This document shows, piece by piece, positions 45,088 to 54,691 of a stretch of DNA of 64,000 nt. The translations under genes and the position numbers were made by a program. Position 1 is the stretch's first letter. Each line of letters begins with the position of its first letter. A model generated the notes under the pieces. It was given only the letters and a program-made list of their open reading frames with translations. It was not told the DNA's origin and searched no databases. The DNA is from Ancylobacter sp. TS-1 (GTDB taxonomy: Bacteria > Pseudomonadota > Alphaproteobacteria > Rhizobiales > Xanthobacteraceae). Location of the stretch: positions 3,150,001 to 3,214,000 of the forward strand of contig NZ_CP045144.1 in assembly GCF_009223885.1 (NCBI RefSeq), given 5' to 3'.

Positions 45088-45125
45088 GCGATCCCGGCTC
45101 TCCGCTGCGCTTCGGCCGGGATGAC
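45088..45125 (+). repeat. Right half of the split repeat copy (copy D)
   Basis: gcgatcccggc through gccgggatgac, the right hairpin of the family. It begins 15 bp upstream of the GIY-YIG ATG. Joined to 44733-44769 it would make a normal repeat copy. Confidence 0.9.
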
Positions 45126-45288
45126 GATAAGGTAACAGCTGTCCGCCCCCCGCCCACACGCCATCTCGCCGCCTGAACCGCACCCCGCCGGAAACCATGT
45201 CGCCGCCCGCGCATGGACCGGGGCGCGGGGCTTTGCTAGAAGCGCGCAGCTTTATGAATGCCCCGTTTGCCGCAGACCGGACCCGCCC

Positions 45289-46407
45289 ATGCCCGCCGCC
45301 AACAGCCACGCCGAGGAACTGCTCGCGCTCTATGCGCGCGCCGGCTTTGCGCGCGTGGAGCCGCCCGTGCTCCAGCCCGCCGATGCCTTTCTCGACCTCT
45401 CGGGCGAGGAGATGCGGCGCACCATGTTCATCACCACCGACCCGGACGGGCGCGAGCTGTGCCTGCGGCCGGACCTGACCCTGCCGGTGTGCCGGCTCTA
45501 CATCGCCGACGGCGCCGCGCAGCCGCGCGATTTCGCCTATCTCGGCCCGGTGTTCCGCTCCGATGCGGCGGAAGGCGAGCTGCTCCAGGCCGGCGTGGAA
45601 TCCTTCGGCCGGCCCGACCGCGAGGCGGCCGACGCCGAAGTGCTGGCGCTGGGGCTGGAGACGGCGGCGCTGTGGGGCGCGGTCGACCCCACCATCCGCC
45701 TCGGCGATGCCGGCCTGTTCGCCACGCTGCTCGACGCGCTCGACCTGCCGCCCGGCTGGCGGCGGCGGCTGATCAAGGATTTCGCCCGCGCCGGCGATCT
45801 CGGCGCCGACCTCGCCACGCTCAAGCGTGCGCCGGAGGCCGGCGGCGTCACCGCCCATGCCGGCGTGCTCTCGGCGCTGGCCGGCTCCGACCCGGCGGCG
45901 GCGCGCGCGCTGGTGACGGATCTGCTTTCCATCGCCGGCATCTCGACGGTGGGCGGGCGCTCGGTCTCCGAGATCGCCGAACGCTTTCTGGAGCAGGCCG
46001 CGCCCGGCGACGCCGAGGGGCTGGCGCCCGAGAAGGTCGCGGTGCTGGAGCGCTACCTTGCCATCCAGGGCAACCCGGACGAGGCGGCGGCGGCGCTGCG
46101 CGCGCTGGCGGACGAGGCCGGACTGGACCTCGCGGCGGCGCTCGATTCCTTCGAGAGCCGCACCAATTTCATCGCCGCGCAGGGCATAGAGGTGGAGCGG
46201 CTGTCCTTCGCCGCCGCCTTCGGCCGCCCGCTCGACTATTACTCCGGCATGGTGTTCGAGCTGCACGAGAATGGCGCGGGTGCGCCTTTGGTGGCCGGCG
46301 GGCGCTACGACCGGCTGCTGGCGCGGCTGGGCGCGCCCGAACCGATCCCGGCGGTCGGCTTCGCGGTCTGGCTGGAACGGCTCGACGCGGTGGAGGCCCG
46401 GCTATGA
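45289..46407 (+). CDS. hisZ: ATP phosphoribosyltransferase regulatory subunit HisZ
   Basis: A 372-residue HisRS-like protein without tRNA charging activity. It has class II core pieces such as [38 protein letters not shown] and [14 protein letters not shown], but lacks an anticodon-binding domain. HisZ is known to partner short HisG enzymes. The HisG encoded here is longer than the classic short form, but the overlap (ATGA at 46404-46407) shows translational coupling. No strong ribosome binding site is seen at the ATG at 45289, which is nonetheless the natural start. Confidence 0.93.
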   Translation: MPAANSHAEELLALYARAGFARVEPPVLQPADAFLDLSGEEMRRTMFITTDPDGRELCLRPDLTLPVCRLYIADGAAQPRDFAYLGPVFRSDAAEGELLQAGVESFGRPDREAADAEVLALGLETAALWGAVDPTIRLGDAGLFATLLDALDLPPGWRRRLIKDFARAGDLGADLATLKRAPEAGGVTAHAGVLSALAGSDPAAARALVTDLLSIAGISTVGGRSVSEIAERFLEQAAPGDAEGLAPEKVAVLERYLAIQGNPDEAAAALRALADEAGLDLAAALDSFESRTNFIAAQGIEVERLSFAAAFGRPLDYYSGMVFELHENGAGAPLVAGGRYDRLLARLGAPEPIPAVGFAVWLERLDAVEARL

Positions 46408-47390
46408 GTTTCTCGTCCAGCTCCCCCCTCATCGTCGCCGTGCCCTCCAAGGGCCGGCTGCAGGAAAACGCCACCGCCTTCTTCGCCCGCGCCGGCATGT
46501 CGCTGAACCAGTCGCGCGGGGCGCGCGATTATCGCGGCACGCTGTCGGGCGTCGAGGGCGTGGAGGTGGCCTATCTCTCCGCCTCCGAGATCGCCAGCCA
46601 GCTTGCCGCCGGCGCCGTGCATCTGGGCGTCACCGGCGAGGATCTGGTGCGCGAGAGCATACCGGACGCGGACTCGAAGGTGCTGCTGGTCGAGGGGCTC
46701 GGCTTCGGCCACGCCAATGTGGTGGTGGCGGTGCCGCAGGCCTGGATCGACGTGCGCACCATGCGCGACCTCGACGACGTGGCGACGCATTTCCACGCCA
46801 CGCGCGGCCGGCGCGTGCGGGTGGCGACCAAATATCTGAACCTCACCCGCGCCTTCTTCGCCCGCCACGGCATCGTCGACTACCGCATCGTGGAGAGCCT
46901 GGGCGCCACCGAGGGCACACCGGCGGCGGGCACGGCGGAGCTGATCGTCGACATCACCACGACCGGCTCGACGCTCAGCGCCAATGCGCTGAAGGTGGTC
47001 GACGACGGGGTGATCCTGCGCTCGGAGGCCAACCTCGTCGCCTCGCTCAACGCCGACTGGAACGCGGGGGCGCGGGCGAGCGCGCGGGCGCTGCTCGACC
47101 GAGTGACGGCGGCCAAGCGCGCCGCCACCATGCGCGAGGTGAAGACGCGCTTTGCCGCCTGCGACGTGCGCGTGGTCGACGAGGCGCTCGCCCGCTTCCG
47201 CGCCGTGGCGCCCTTCGGCGCGCCGACCTCCTCGGGCATGGTGACGCTGCACTGCCCGCCCGACACGCTGCATGGGCTGGCGGTGTTCCTGCGCGAGCAG
47301 GGCGCGGCGACCGTCTCGGTCGGCCCGCTGGATTACGTGTTCGCGGCCGAGAACCCGCTCTATGAGAAGCTGGAAGGCCGGATCGGGTAG
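46404..47390 (+). CDS. hisG: ATP phosphoribosyltransferase HisG
   Basis: A 328-residue enzyme making phosphoribosyl-ATP from PRPP and ATP, the first step of histidine synthesis. [15 protein letters not shown] opens the domain, GVTGEDLV follows, and the PRPP loop is [17 protein letters not shown]. The C-terminal about 100 residues ([17 protein letters not shown]) extend the short HisG core, as in other alphaproteobacterial HisG proteins. The start overlaps the hisZ stop. Two repeat elements follow the stop codon within about 130 bp. Confidence 0.96.
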   Translation: MSFSSSSPLIVAVPSKGRLQENATAFFARAGMSLNQSRGARDYRGTLSGVEGVEVAYLSASEIASQLAAGAVHLGVTGEDLVRESIPDADSKVLLVEGLGFGHANVVVAVPQAWIDVRTMRDLDDVATHFHATRGRRVRVATKYLNLTRAFFARHGIVDYRIVESLGATEGTPAAGTAELIVDITTTGSTLSANALKVVDDGVILRSEANLVASLNADWNAGARASARALLDRVTAAKRAATMREVKTRFAACDVRVVDEALARFRAVAPFGAPTSSGMVTLHCPPDTLHGLAVFLREQGAATVSVGPLDYVFAAENPLYEKLEGRIG

Positions 47391-47411
47391 GGGCGGGACC
47401 ACCCTTGCTCC

Positions 47412-47500
47412 CTCATGGCCGGGCTTGACCCGGCCACCCAGGAACAGCGCCGCAACGACAGGTCCAAGGGCTGGGTGCCCGGGTCAAGCCCGGGCATGAG
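47412..47500. repeat. Near-perfect 30-bp inverted repeat (second repeat family)
   Basis: The arms 47412-47441 (ctcatggccgggcttgaccc onward) and 47471-47500 (ctgggtgcccgggtcaagcc onward) match at 28 of 30 positions in inverted orientation, with a 29-bp spacer. It is unrelated in sequence to the other family. Only one copy is in the window. It lies 22 bp after the hisG stop and may act as a transcript end. Confidence 0.85.
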
Positions 47501-47515
47501 GGAAAGACAAATCCC

Positions 47516-47605
47516 GTCATCCCGGCCGAGCGGAGCGAGAGCCGGGATCGTATCCGCATTTTTCTGCGCACGGTCCCGGATCGGCCTTCAGCCGTCCGGG
47601 ATGAC
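47516..47605 (-). repeat. Dispersed double-hairpin repeat, copy F (reverse orientation)
   Basis: A 90-bp copy 16 bp after the second-family inverted repeat and 28 bp from the convergent cysG stop. The right-half hairpin comes first (gtcatcccggccgag...gccgggatcg), as in copy A. Confidence 0.92.
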
Positions 47606-47632
47606 GGCGATGGAGAGCGCCCAAGAAAGGCC

Positions 47633-49138
47633 TTACCCCCGCGCGGCCTGCGCCTCTTCGGCGGCATCGCGCGGCAAGGCGAACGCCGCCGCCTCGCCTA
47701 TCGCGTGGCCGAAAAGCACGAGGCACGGCCCGCTGGCGCCGTCGGCCACAGCCTGTTCCAGCGCCTGCGCCAGCGTGGCGACCGTGGCGGGCACCTGCCG
47801 CTCTTCCGGCCGCGTGGCCGAGAACAGGGCGATGGCCGGCGTCGCCGGATCGAGCCCGGCTTCCATCGCCTTGCCGGCAAGCTCGGCCCAGGTGCGCTGG
47901 GGCATGTAGACCACCGTCGTCGCGGCGGGGTCGGCCAGCGCCTGCCAGTCGAGATCGCGCGGCAGCTTGCCGTCCCTGGCATGGGCGGTGATGAACTGGA
48001 GGCGGCGGGCATGGTCGCGATGGGTCAGCGAGACGGCGAGCCGGCTCGACGCGCCCTGCGCCGCCGAGATGCCCGGCACCACCTCGACCGGCAGCCCGGC
48101 CGCGCGGGCGGCGGCGATTTCCTCGCCGGCGCGGCCGAACACCATCGGGTCGCCGCCTTTGAGGCGGACGACGCGCTTGCCCTGCTTCGCGAGGGACACC
48201 ATCAGCGCGTTGATGTCGTCCTGCTTGCAGGAGGCCTTGTAGCCGGTCTTGCCGACCAGCATCTTGCGCGCCTCGCGGCGGGCGACATCGAGCACTGCGG
48301 GGGCGACGAGATCGTCATAGAGCACCACATCGGCCGATTGCAGCACCCGCACGGCCTTCAGCGTCAGCAGTTCCGGGTCGCCCGGGCCGGCCCCGACGAG
48401 GGCGACCGAACCGCGCGGCGCATCGGCCCGCTCGGCCTCGGCGCGGGCGAGAAGGTTTTCGCGCATCGTGTCCGTGGGGGCGGCCTCGGGCGTCTCCAGC
48501 GCGGCCTGGGTGAAGCGTTCCCAGAAACGGCGCCGGCCCTGATAGGACAGGCCGAGGGCGGAGACGGAGGAACGCCAGCCGCGCGCGGCTTCGGCCCAGC
48601 GCTTGAAGCCCTGCGGGATCACCGCCTCGATCTTGGCGCGCACCGCCTGCCCGAAGACGGGGGCGGCACCGTCAGTGGAGATGCCGACGACGAGCGGCGA
48701 GCGGTTGACGATGGCGCCGAAGGCGAAGTCGCAGAAGGCCGGCTTGTCCACCACATTGACCGGCACGCCGGCGGCGTGGGCCGCCTGCGCAAAGCGGGCG
48801 CCTTCTTCATCGTCCTCGATGGCGCCGATGGCGAGCGCCGCGCCGGCGAGATCGGCCGGGGTCCAGTCGCGGGCGATGAGGCGCAGCGGGCCGTCCGGCG
48901 GGGTGGCGGCCAGCGCCAGCAGGTCCTCGCAGGGTTCCGCCGCATACACCTCGACCTCGGCGCCGGCGGCGGAGAGCAGTTCCGCCTTCCACGCCGCCGC
49001 CTCGGAGCCGCCGGCCAGCACGACGCGGCGGCCGGCCAGCGCGAAGAACACCGGCAGCCGCGCGAGCGGCGCCATGCGGCCGGAGGCCGTGGCGGCGCGG
49101 CGGTCGGCGGGGCGGGGGGAGGAGGCGTCGTCGGTCAT
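47633..49138 (-). CDS. cysG: Siroheme synthase CysG
   Basis: A 501-residue trifunctional enzyme turning uroporphyrinogen III into siroheme for sulfite and nitrite reductases. The N-terminal precorrin-2 dehydrogenase/ferrochelatase domain (about 20-220) has LAGRRVVLAGGSEAAAWKAE and VNVVDKPAFCDFAFG. The C-terminal SUMT domain (about 245-480) starts VALVGAGPGDPELLTLKAVR and includes RLKGGDPMVFGRAGEE. The ATG at 49138 is the first ATG that leaves a sensible N-terminus; an earlier TTG is in frame. No cys or nir reductase gene is near. Confidence 0.95.
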   Translation of the reverse strand: MTDDASSPRPADRRAATASGRMAPLARLPVFFALAGRRVVLAGGSEAAAWKAELLSAAGAEVEVYAAEPCEDLLALAATPPDGPLRLIARDWTPADLAGAALAIGAIEDDEEGARFAQAAHAAGVPVNVVDKPAFCDFAFGAIVNRSPLVVGISTDGAAPVFGQAVRAKIEAVIPQGFKRWAEAARGWRSSVSALGLSYQGRRRFWERFTQAALETPEAAPTDTMRENLLARAEAERADAPRGSVALVGAGPGDPELLTLKAVRVLQSADVVLYDDLVAPAVLDVARREARKMLVGKTGYKASCKQDDINALMVSLAKQGKRVVRLKGGDPMVFGRAGEEIAAARAAGLPVEVVPGISAAQGASSRLAVSLTHRDHARRLQFITAHARDGKLPRDLDWQALADPAATTVVYMPQRTWAELAGKAMEAGLDPATPAIALFSATRPEERQVPATVATLAQALEQAVADGASGPCLVLFGHAIGEAAAFALPRDAAEEAQAARG

Positions 49139-49228
49139 CGGCAAAATCAGCGTGAAGGGATCCGTTCCGGACTTATCACACGAAATGAACGTCAATTGAA
49201 GTCAATAAACGGAGATTGAGCGGAAATA

Positions 49229-49726
49229 TCAGTGGCTCTTTTCCGACAGCTTGTCGGTCCAGGCCAGCACCACACCGGACAGCACGAACACGACATGGAT
49301 GATGACCAGCCACATGAGCTGCTTCTCGTCGACGCCACGGTCGAGATTCATGAAGGCCTTGAGCAGCGCGATGGCCGAGATGGCGACGATGGAGGCGAGC
49401 AGCTTCTGCTTGAGGCCGGAGAAATCGACCTTGGTCATCCATTCCGGCCAGTCGGCATGGCCCTCGGCGTCGATCTTGGAGACGAAGTTCTCATAGCCCG
49501 AGAAGATGACAATGACGACGAGGCTGCCGGTGAAGGTGAGGTCGATCAGCGCCAGTATGCCGAGGATGGTGTCGCTCTCGTCGAACTGCGTCGCATGGGT
49601 GACGAAGTGGAACAGTTCGTTGGCGAATTTGAACAGCAGCACCAGCAGCGCGATCACCAGCCCGATATAGAACGGCGCCATGATCCAGCGGCTGACGAAG
49701 ATGAAGCGTTCGATGAGCTTTTCCAT
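49229..49726 (-). CDS. TIGR00645/UPF0114 (YqhA) family membrane protein
   Basis: A 165-residue protein with about four hydrophobic segments (PFYIGLVIALLVLLFKFANE, LIDLTFTGSLVVIVIFSGY). The sequence KVDFSGLKQKLLASIVAISAI is the family mark (UPF0114, YqhA in E. coli). Its function is not known; ion transport has been proposed. It precedes cysG on the same strand by 90 bp, so it may share a transcript, but there is no metabolic link. Confidence 0.92.
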   Translation of the reverse strand: MEKLIERFIFVSRWIMAPFYIGLVIALLVLLFKFANELFHFVTHATQFDESDTILGILALIDLTFTGSLVVIVIFSGYENFVSKIDAEGHADWPEWMTKVDFSGLKQKLLASIVAISAIALLKAFMNLDRGVDEKQLMWLVIIHVVFVLSGVVLAWTDKLSEKSH

Positions 49727-49825
49727 GCCCGACCCGTCCCGATCCGTCCGCTCTTCGCGGCTGCGAGATGGGTCGCATGCCGGCGCGGGGACGGCAAGGG
49801 GGGCGTGTGGGCGATGGCGCCGCCG

Positions 49826-50542
49826 CTACGGCGCCGTCACCTTCTGGTAGGTGTTCTTGAGCTCGTCCTGAATGACGATCGCCTTGCCGGAGGCGACCAG
49901 CAGCAGGTCCTGCGTGGGCGTGACGGCCGCGTAGCTCCAGCCGGCGGGCAGCTTCAGCCGCGGACCGAGGCCGGGCAGGTCGGCATAGGTCAGCGCGGGA
50001 TCGACGATCTGCGCGTAGGACTGCATGACATAGACGCCGCCGTCGGGCGCGGTGAGCCGGAAGGTCGGCTTGCCGGCGTCGAAGCGGTAGGTGGTGTCGC
50101 GCTCGATGGTCTGCTCGGTATAGGCCGGACCCGTCGCCTGATGCAGCGACAGCGCGACTTCCGCGCGCTTGGCCATGGTGATACCGCCGACGGTGATGAC
50201 CTCGCCGGTCTTCGTCTCGCCGCTGGCGACGATGCCGTCCATGATGAAATGGCGCGGCCCGTTCATCACCACGGCGAGCGTGTCGAACTGGCGGAACAGT
50301 TCGCGCCGGGTCAGCGCCTCCCATTTGGCGGCGGGGCAGTCGTCGAAGCCGAGCGTGTTGAAGACGTCGGCCTTGAGGCCGTCCAGCGTCACGTGGATCG
50401 CCACCAGCTCGCAATAACGCGCGTCGCGCAGCACCGAAGGCAGGCGCGGGACGGGCGGCGGCGTCTGGGCCGTGGCTCCGGCGAGCGGCAGCAGGCCGGC
50501 GAGAAGGGCGAGGGGAAGGCGTGCAGAGCGAAGAAGGTTCAC
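49826..50542 (-). CDS. Unrecognised exported protein
   Basis: A 238-residue protein of no family I can name. It starts with GTG at 50542 seven bases after GAGG. A clear signal peptide (RSARLPLALLAGLLPLAGATA) is followed by a Pro-rich linker and a soluble domain. That domain has RYCELVAIHVTLDGLKADVF, then a beta-strand-rich stretch (FIMDGIVASGETKTGEVITV). Two cysteines, in RYCE and DDCP, could form a disulfide. A frame extends to 50575 without a site. It lies about 100 bp upstream of the TIGR00645 gene on the same strand. Periplasmic location is inferred from the signal peptide. Confidence 0.75.
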   Translation of the reverse strand: MNLLRSARLPLALLAGLLPLAGATAQTPPPVPRLPSVLRDARYCELVAIHVTLDGLKADVFNTLGFDDCPAAKWEALTRRELFRQFDTLAVVMNGPRHFIMDGIVASGETKTGEVITVGGITMAKRAEVALSLHQATGPAYTEQTIERDTTYRFDAGKPTFRLTAPDGGVYVMQSYAQIVDPALTYADLPGLGPRLKLPAGWSYAAVTPTQDLLLVASGKAIVIQDELKNTYQKVTAP

Positions 50543-50683
50543 GGCTTTGCCTCGGCTGGTGGCGCGAGGCTCCACGCTAGCCCGGCAGGCTTCCGCTTCG
50601 GAAGACGAAAAGCCGATGCGACCAGGAATCGACAGGGGGCGTTCCGGCCTGACCCCCGCCCCGTCTCCGGGGCGGGGGCGTGT

Positions 50684-51346
50684 TCAGGCCGCGACGCCGG
50701 TGCCGATGGGGCACGAGACGCCGGTGCCGCCGAGGCCGCAATAGCCGCTCGGGTTCTTGGCGAGGTACTGCTGGTGGTAGCCCTCGGCGAAGTAGAAGAC
50801 CGGGGCGTCGACGATCTCGGTGGTGATCGCGGGGAAGCCCTTCGCCTTCAGCGCCGGCTCATAGGCAGCCTTGCTCGCCTGCGCCTGCGCGCGCTGCTCG
50901 GGCGAGGTGACGTAGATGCCGGAGCGATAGGTGGTGCCGACATCGTTGCCCTGGCGCATGCCCTGGGTCGGGTCGTGGCTCTCCCAGAACAGCTTGAGCA
51001 GCCGCTCATAGCTGATCACGGCCGGATCGAAGACCACCAGCACCGCCTCGGCATGGCCGGTGAGGCCGGTGCAGGTCTCCTCATAGGTCGGGTTCGGGGT
51101 GACGCCGTTAATGTAGCCGACCGCCGTCACCCAGACGCCGGGCGTCTGCCAGAACTTGCGCTCCGCGCCCCAGAAGCAGCCGAGGCCGAAGATCGCGGTC
51201 TCGAAGCCGTCCGGGTAGGGGCCCTTGAGCGGGTGGCCGTTGACGAAATGGCGCTCAGCGGTGGGCAGCGGCTGCGCGCGGCCCGGCAGCGCCTGCTCGG
51301 GCGTGGGCAGGTCGGCACTCTTCTTGAAGAAGAACATGGGGAACAT
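50684..51346 (-). CDS. msrA: Peptide-methionine (S)-S-oxide reductase MsrA
   Basis: A 220-residue repair enzyme that reduces methionine-S-sulfoxide. The catalytic motif is GCFWG with Cys57, and the recycling cysteines are near the C-terminus ([17 protein letters not shown]). The N-terminal extension of about 45 residues is the type seen in the longer MsrA forms. In-frame ATGs at 51346 and 51337 are both possible. A GC-only hairpin (50653-50678) follows the stop codon on the minus strand without a T-run. Located beside the cbb3 oxidase genes but divergent from them. Confidence 0.95.
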   Translation of the reverse strand: MFPMFFFKKSADLPTPEQALPGRAQPLPTAERHFVNGHPLKGPYPDGFETAIFGLGCFWGAERKFWQTPGVWVTAVGYINGVTPNPTYEETCTGLTGHAEAVLVVFDPAVISYERLLKLFWESHDPTQGMRQGNDVGTTYRSGIYVTSPEQRAQAQASKAAYEPALKAKGFPAITTEIVDAPVFYFAEGYHQQYLAKNPSGYCGLGGTGVSCPIGTGVAA

Positions 51347-51429
51347 TCCCTTTTATGGATGTCCCCAATGTAGGTATCGCGCGCGATATTTGCGAGGGGA
51401 GCGGCGCTCCGCGCCCGCGTCCGGCCCGG

Positions 51430-51729
51430 CTACTCCGCTTTCGGACGGCCGATCAGCAGCAGAAGGATGCCGGCGACGCCGAGCACCGCGAAGAGCGGGG
51501 CGCCCAGCACCGGCACGGCGAGAGTCTCCCATACGACGCCGGAGAAGTTGCCCTCGACGAAGGACTGGAAGCGGGCCAGCGAATCCGGGCTGGTGGCGAG
51601 CCAGGTGACGCTGAGCGGGGTGGTGACGATCTCCGAGGCGGCGATGGAGCGCACGCCGTCGAGCACGAGGGCGACGAAGGCGCCGGCCAGTATCCACAGT
51701 CCGATGAAGCGGAAGAGAAAACGGATCAT
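51430..51729 (-). CDS. Small conserved membrane protein (PetM-like annotation in some Rhizobiales)
   Basis: A 99-residue protein with a hydrophobic segment at each end ([22 protein letters not shown] near the N-terminus and [17 protein letters not shown] near the C-terminus) and a soluble loop between. Similar small proteins in Rhizobiales are sometimes annotated as PetM family of cytochrome b6f subunit; that label is doubtful for a bacterium without b6f. It is divergent from ccoN, 300 bp away across the FNR-box region, so co-regulation with the oxidase is possible but not shown. Confidence 0.7.
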   Translation of the reverse strand: MIRFLFRFIGLWILAGAFVALVLDGVRSIAASEIVTTPLSVTWLATSPDSLARFQSFVEGNFSGVVWETLAVPVLGAPLFAVLGVAGILLLLIGRPKAE

Positions 51730-52029
51730 GCGCGGCTCTCGTCTCGGGGGCTCTCGGTCCGCGGCGGTGGATCGCGGGGCGCCGCCTTTCTCTTAGTGCG
51801 TTTTGCCGCGCGGTGGAATTGTCCGGTCCCGAAAGCCCACGGTTTCAGCCGCGCCGCCGCCCGGTCCAGCGCCGTTGACGCCGGGCGCGGCATTCAGCCG
51901 CCGGCTCGCGGGTCCGTGAGAACCCGTGGACTTGATGCAGATCAAGGTTGCCGGCCGCCCGCGCGGCGAAAGCTCCGGGCCACAGCATGGAGTCGTTCCA
52001 GATCGGGCGATCGGGACGTGGAGGATCGC
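51730..52029. other. Regulatory region between the small membrane protein gene and ccoN
   Basis: 300 bp with no gene. It contains the FNR/FixK box at 51932-51945. I see no second box and no clear repeat. Confidence 0.6.
51932..51945 (+). promoter_or_regulatory. FNR/FixK box of the ccoNOQP operon
   Basis: TTGAT-GCAG-ATCAA, a perfect match to the FNR/FixK consensus TTGAT-N4-ATCAA, centred about 91 bp before the ccoN ATG. FixK/FNR proteins activate cbb3 oxidase genes when oxygen is low. The site sets the operon under low-oxygen control with good confidence. Confidence 0.9.
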
Positions 52030-53748
52030 ATGTCGCAGCCAAACAGCCCCGGGGCAGAGTTCACCGGATCGGGCGCCACCGAGCCGGGCGTCGACCAGTC
52101 CGGCCGGAAGAAGCTGACCTTCGGCGAGGGCGGCCTCGCCATCGTGTTCGCGCTTCTGGCGGTGTCGAGCATCACCGTCGCGGCGAAGGCGACCGACCCG
52201 GCCTATGCCTTCCACGCCTATCTCTCGGCCTTCGCCAGCCTCGCGACGGTGTTCGTCATCTTCAACCGCTACTTCGACCGGCCGGCGCAGCTGCCGCCGC
52301 TCGAGGTCGACGGCAAGCCGAACTACAATTTCGGCCCGGTGAAGTTCGCCACCATAGCGGCGATGTTCTGGGGCATCGCCGGCTTCACCGTCGGCGTGGT
52401 CATCGCCTTCCAGCTCGCCTTCCCGGCGCTGAACCTCGACCTGCCCTGGACCGCCTTCGGCCGGCTGCGGCCGCTGCACACCTCGGCGGTGATCTTCGCC
52501 TTTGGCGGCAACGTGCTGCTGGCGACCTCGTTCTACGTGGTGCAGCGCACCTCGCGCGCCCGCCTGGCCGGCTATCTGGCGCCGTGGTTCGTGGTGCTCG
52601 GCTATAATTTCTTCATCGTCATCGCCGGCACCGGCTATGTGCTCGGCATCACCCAGGGCAAGGAATACGCCGAGCCCGAATGGTATGCCGACCTGTGGCT
52701 GACGGTCGTGTGGGTGACCTATCTGCTGGTCTTCCTCGCCACCCTCTGGCGCCGCCGCGAGCCGCACATCTATGTGGCGAACTGGTTCTACCTCGCCTTC
52801 ATCGTCACCATCGCGATGCTGCACCTCGGCAACAACGCGACCATCCCGGTCTCGGTGTTTTCGCCCAAGTCCTACATCGTGTGGGCCGGCGTGCAGGACG
52901 CCATGGTGCAGTGGTGGTACGGCCACAACGCGGTCGGCTTCTTCCTGACCGCCGGCTTCCTCGCCATCATGTACTACTTCATCCCCAAGCGGGCCGACCG
53001 GCCGGTCTATTCCTACCGGCTCTCGATCGTCCACTTCTGGGCGCTGATCTTCATCTACATCTGGGCCGGCCCGCATCACCTGCACTACACCGCGCTGCCG
53101 GACTGGGCGCAGACGCTCGGCATGACCTTCTCGATCATCCTGTGGATGCCGAGCTGGGGCGGCATGATCAACGGCCTGATGACGCTCTCGGGCGCGTGGG
53201 ACAAGCTGCGCACCGACCCGGTGCTGCGCATCATGGTGGTGTCCGTCGCCTTCTACGGCATGTCGACCTTCGAGGGTCCGCTGATGTCGGTGAAGTCGGT
53301 GAACTCGCTCTCGCACTACACCGACTGGACCATCGGCCACGTGCATTCCGGCGCGCTGGGCTGGGTCGCCTACATCTCCTTCGGCGCCGTCTACTGCCTG
53401 GTGCCGTGGCTCTGGCAGAAGCGCGAGCTGTATTCGCTGCGCCTCGTGAACTGGCACTTCTGGATCTCCACCATCGGCATCGTCTTCTACATCTCGTCGA
53501 TGTGGGTGGCGGGCATCCTGCAGGGCCTGATGTGGCGCGCCTACACCTCGCTCGGCTTCCTCGAATACTCGTTCATCGAGACCGTCGAGGCGATGCACCC
53601 CTTCTACCTGATCCGCGCGGTGGGCGGCGTGCTGTTCCTGGTCGGCGCCCTGCTGATGGTCTTCAACCTGTACATGACCATCCGCCAGCCGGGTACCGCC
53701 GAAGCGGATACCGGCGTGCGCACCCCTTCCCTCGTGCCGGCTGAGTGA
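52030..53748 (+). CDS. ccoN: cbb3-type cytochrome c oxidase subunit I
   Basis: A 572-residue catalytic subunit of the high-affinity oxidase, with about 12 membrane helices. Histidine ligands of heme b, heme b3 and CuB are seen in [37 protein letters not shown] and [10 protein letters not shown]. The enzyme reduces oxygen to water and pumps protons at low oxygen. The ATG at 52030 follows gaggatcgc; an ORF to 51355 is a spurious extension. It heads ccoNOQP, preceded by an FNR/FixK box. The downstream ccoO start is 12 bp after its stop. Confidence 0.98.
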   Translation: MSQPNSPGAEFTGSGATEPGVDQSGRKKLTFGEGGLAIVFALLAVSSITVAAKATDPAYAFHAYLSAFASLATVFVIFNRYFDRPAQLPPLEVDGKPNYNFGPVKFATIAAMFWGIAGFTVGVVIAFQLAFPALNLDLPWTAFGRLRPLHTSAVIFAFGGNVLLATSFYVVQRTSRARLAGYLAPWFVVLGYNFFIVIAGTGYVLGITQGKEYAEPEWYADLWLTVVWVTYLLVFLATLWRRREPHIYVANWFYLAFIVTIAMLHLGNNATIPVSVFSPKSYIVWAGVQDAMVQWWYGHNAVGFFLTAGFLAIMYYFIPKRADRPVYSYRLSIVHFWALIFIYIWAGPHHLHYTALPDWAQTLGMTFSIILWMPSWGGMINGLMTLSGAWDKLRTDPVLRIMVVSVAFYGMSTFEGPLMSVKSVNSLSHYTDWTIGHVHSGALGWVAYISFGAVYCLVPWLWQKRELYSLRLVNWHFWISTIGIVFYISSMWVAGILQGLMWRAYTSLGFLEYSFIETVEAMHPFYLIRAVGGVLFLVGALLMVFNLYMTIRQPGTAEADTGVRTPSLVPAE

Positions 53749-53759
53749 GGACGCAAACC

Positions 53760-54521
53760 ATGGCCGACGCAGCCGCTACCAAGAAGTCCACCTCGATCTG
53801 GGCCAAGCACGCGTTCTTCGAGAAGAACTCGATCTGGCTCCTGATCGGCATCCTGCTCGTCGTCGCGATCGGCGGTCTCGTCGAGATCGTGCCGCTGTTC
53901 TACCTGAAGAGCACCATCGAGAAGGTCTCCGGCGTGCGTCCCTGGACGCCGCTGGAGCTGGCCGGGCGCAACATCTATGTCCGCGAGGGCTGCTACAACT
54001 GCCACTCGCAGATGATCCGCCCGCTGCGCGACGAGGTGGAGCGCTACGGCCACTACTCGCTGGCGGCCGAGAGCATGTACGACCGCCCGTTCCAGTGGGG
54101 CTCCAAGCGCACCGGGCCCGACCTCGCCCGCGTCGGCAACAAGTATTCCGACGAGTGGCAGCGCCAGCATCTGGCCGATCCGCGCTCGGTGGTGCCGGGC
54201 TCGATCATGCCGGGCTACCCCTTCCTCGCCGAGACGCGGCTGAAGGCGGGCGACATCGCCGACGACCTGAAGATCAACGCGGTGCTCGGCGTGCCCTACA
54301 GCGAGGAGATGATCGCCGACGCGCAGGCCGATCTGCTTGCACAGGCCGATCCGAACGCCGATCCGGCCGCCCTGCAGAAGCGCTATCCGGGCGCGCAGGT
54401 GCGCGACTTCGACGGCAATCCGAAGGAGCTGACCGAGGCCGACGCGCTGATCGCCTACCTGCAGGCGCTCGGCACGATGGTCGACTTCAAGCTCTACGAC
54501 GACAAGGCAAACATCCGCTGA
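53760..54521 (+). CDS. ccoO: cbb3-type cytochrome c oxidase subunit II (mono-heme)
   Basis: A 253-residue membrane-anchored cytochrome c subunit. One membrane segment near residues 20-45 precedes the heme site CYNCHSQM, and [10 protein letters not shown] probably provides the axial Met. It passes electrons from CcoP to the heme-copper centre of CcoN. Standard length. The ATG at 53760 follows gtgagg. ccoQ begins 10 bp after its stop codon. Confidence 0.98.
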   Translation: MADAAATKKSTSIWAKHAFFEKNSIWLLIGILLVVAIGGLVEIVPLFYLKSTIEKVSGVRPWTPLELAGRNIYVREGCYNCHSQMIRPLRDEVERYGHYSLAAESMYDRPFQWGSKRTGPDLARVGNKYSDEWQRQHLADPRSVVPGSIMPGYPFLAETRLKAGDIADDLKINAVLGVPYSEEMIADAQADLLAQADPNADPAALQKRYPGAQVRDFDGNPKELTEADALIAYLQALGTMVDFKLYDDKANIR

Positions 54522-54531
54522 GGAGGTCGGG

Positions 54532-54687
54532 ATGAACGAGACCTATCGCGCGCTCGCCGAGTTCGCCCAGACCTGGGGGCTCCTGTACTTCGTCGGCCTC
54601 TTCGCCTGCGTGCTGTTCTACGCGCTGTCGCCGAAGAACAAGAAGCAGTTCGAAGACGCCGCCCGCCTGCCTCTGAGCGAGGACTGA
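54532..54687 (+). CDS. ccoQ: cbb3-type oxidase subunit IV (FixQ/CcoQ)
   Basis: A 51-residue single-helix protein (TWGLLYFVGLFACVLFYAL) with a charged tail (PKNKKQFEDAARLPLSED). CcoQ stabilises CcoP in the oxidase. The ATG at 54532 directly follows aggaggtcggg. It fits exactly between ccoO and ccoP, with ccoP beginning 4 bp later. Confidence 0.95.
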   Translation: MNETYRALAEFAQTWGLLYFVGLFACVLFYALSPKNKKQFEDAARLPLSED

Positions 54688-54691
54688 GACC

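Noticed and set aside
44612..45125. CRISPR array from clustered repeats near hisS
   Set aside because: The repeats are long palindromes with only two or three copies, no regular spacers and no cas gene.
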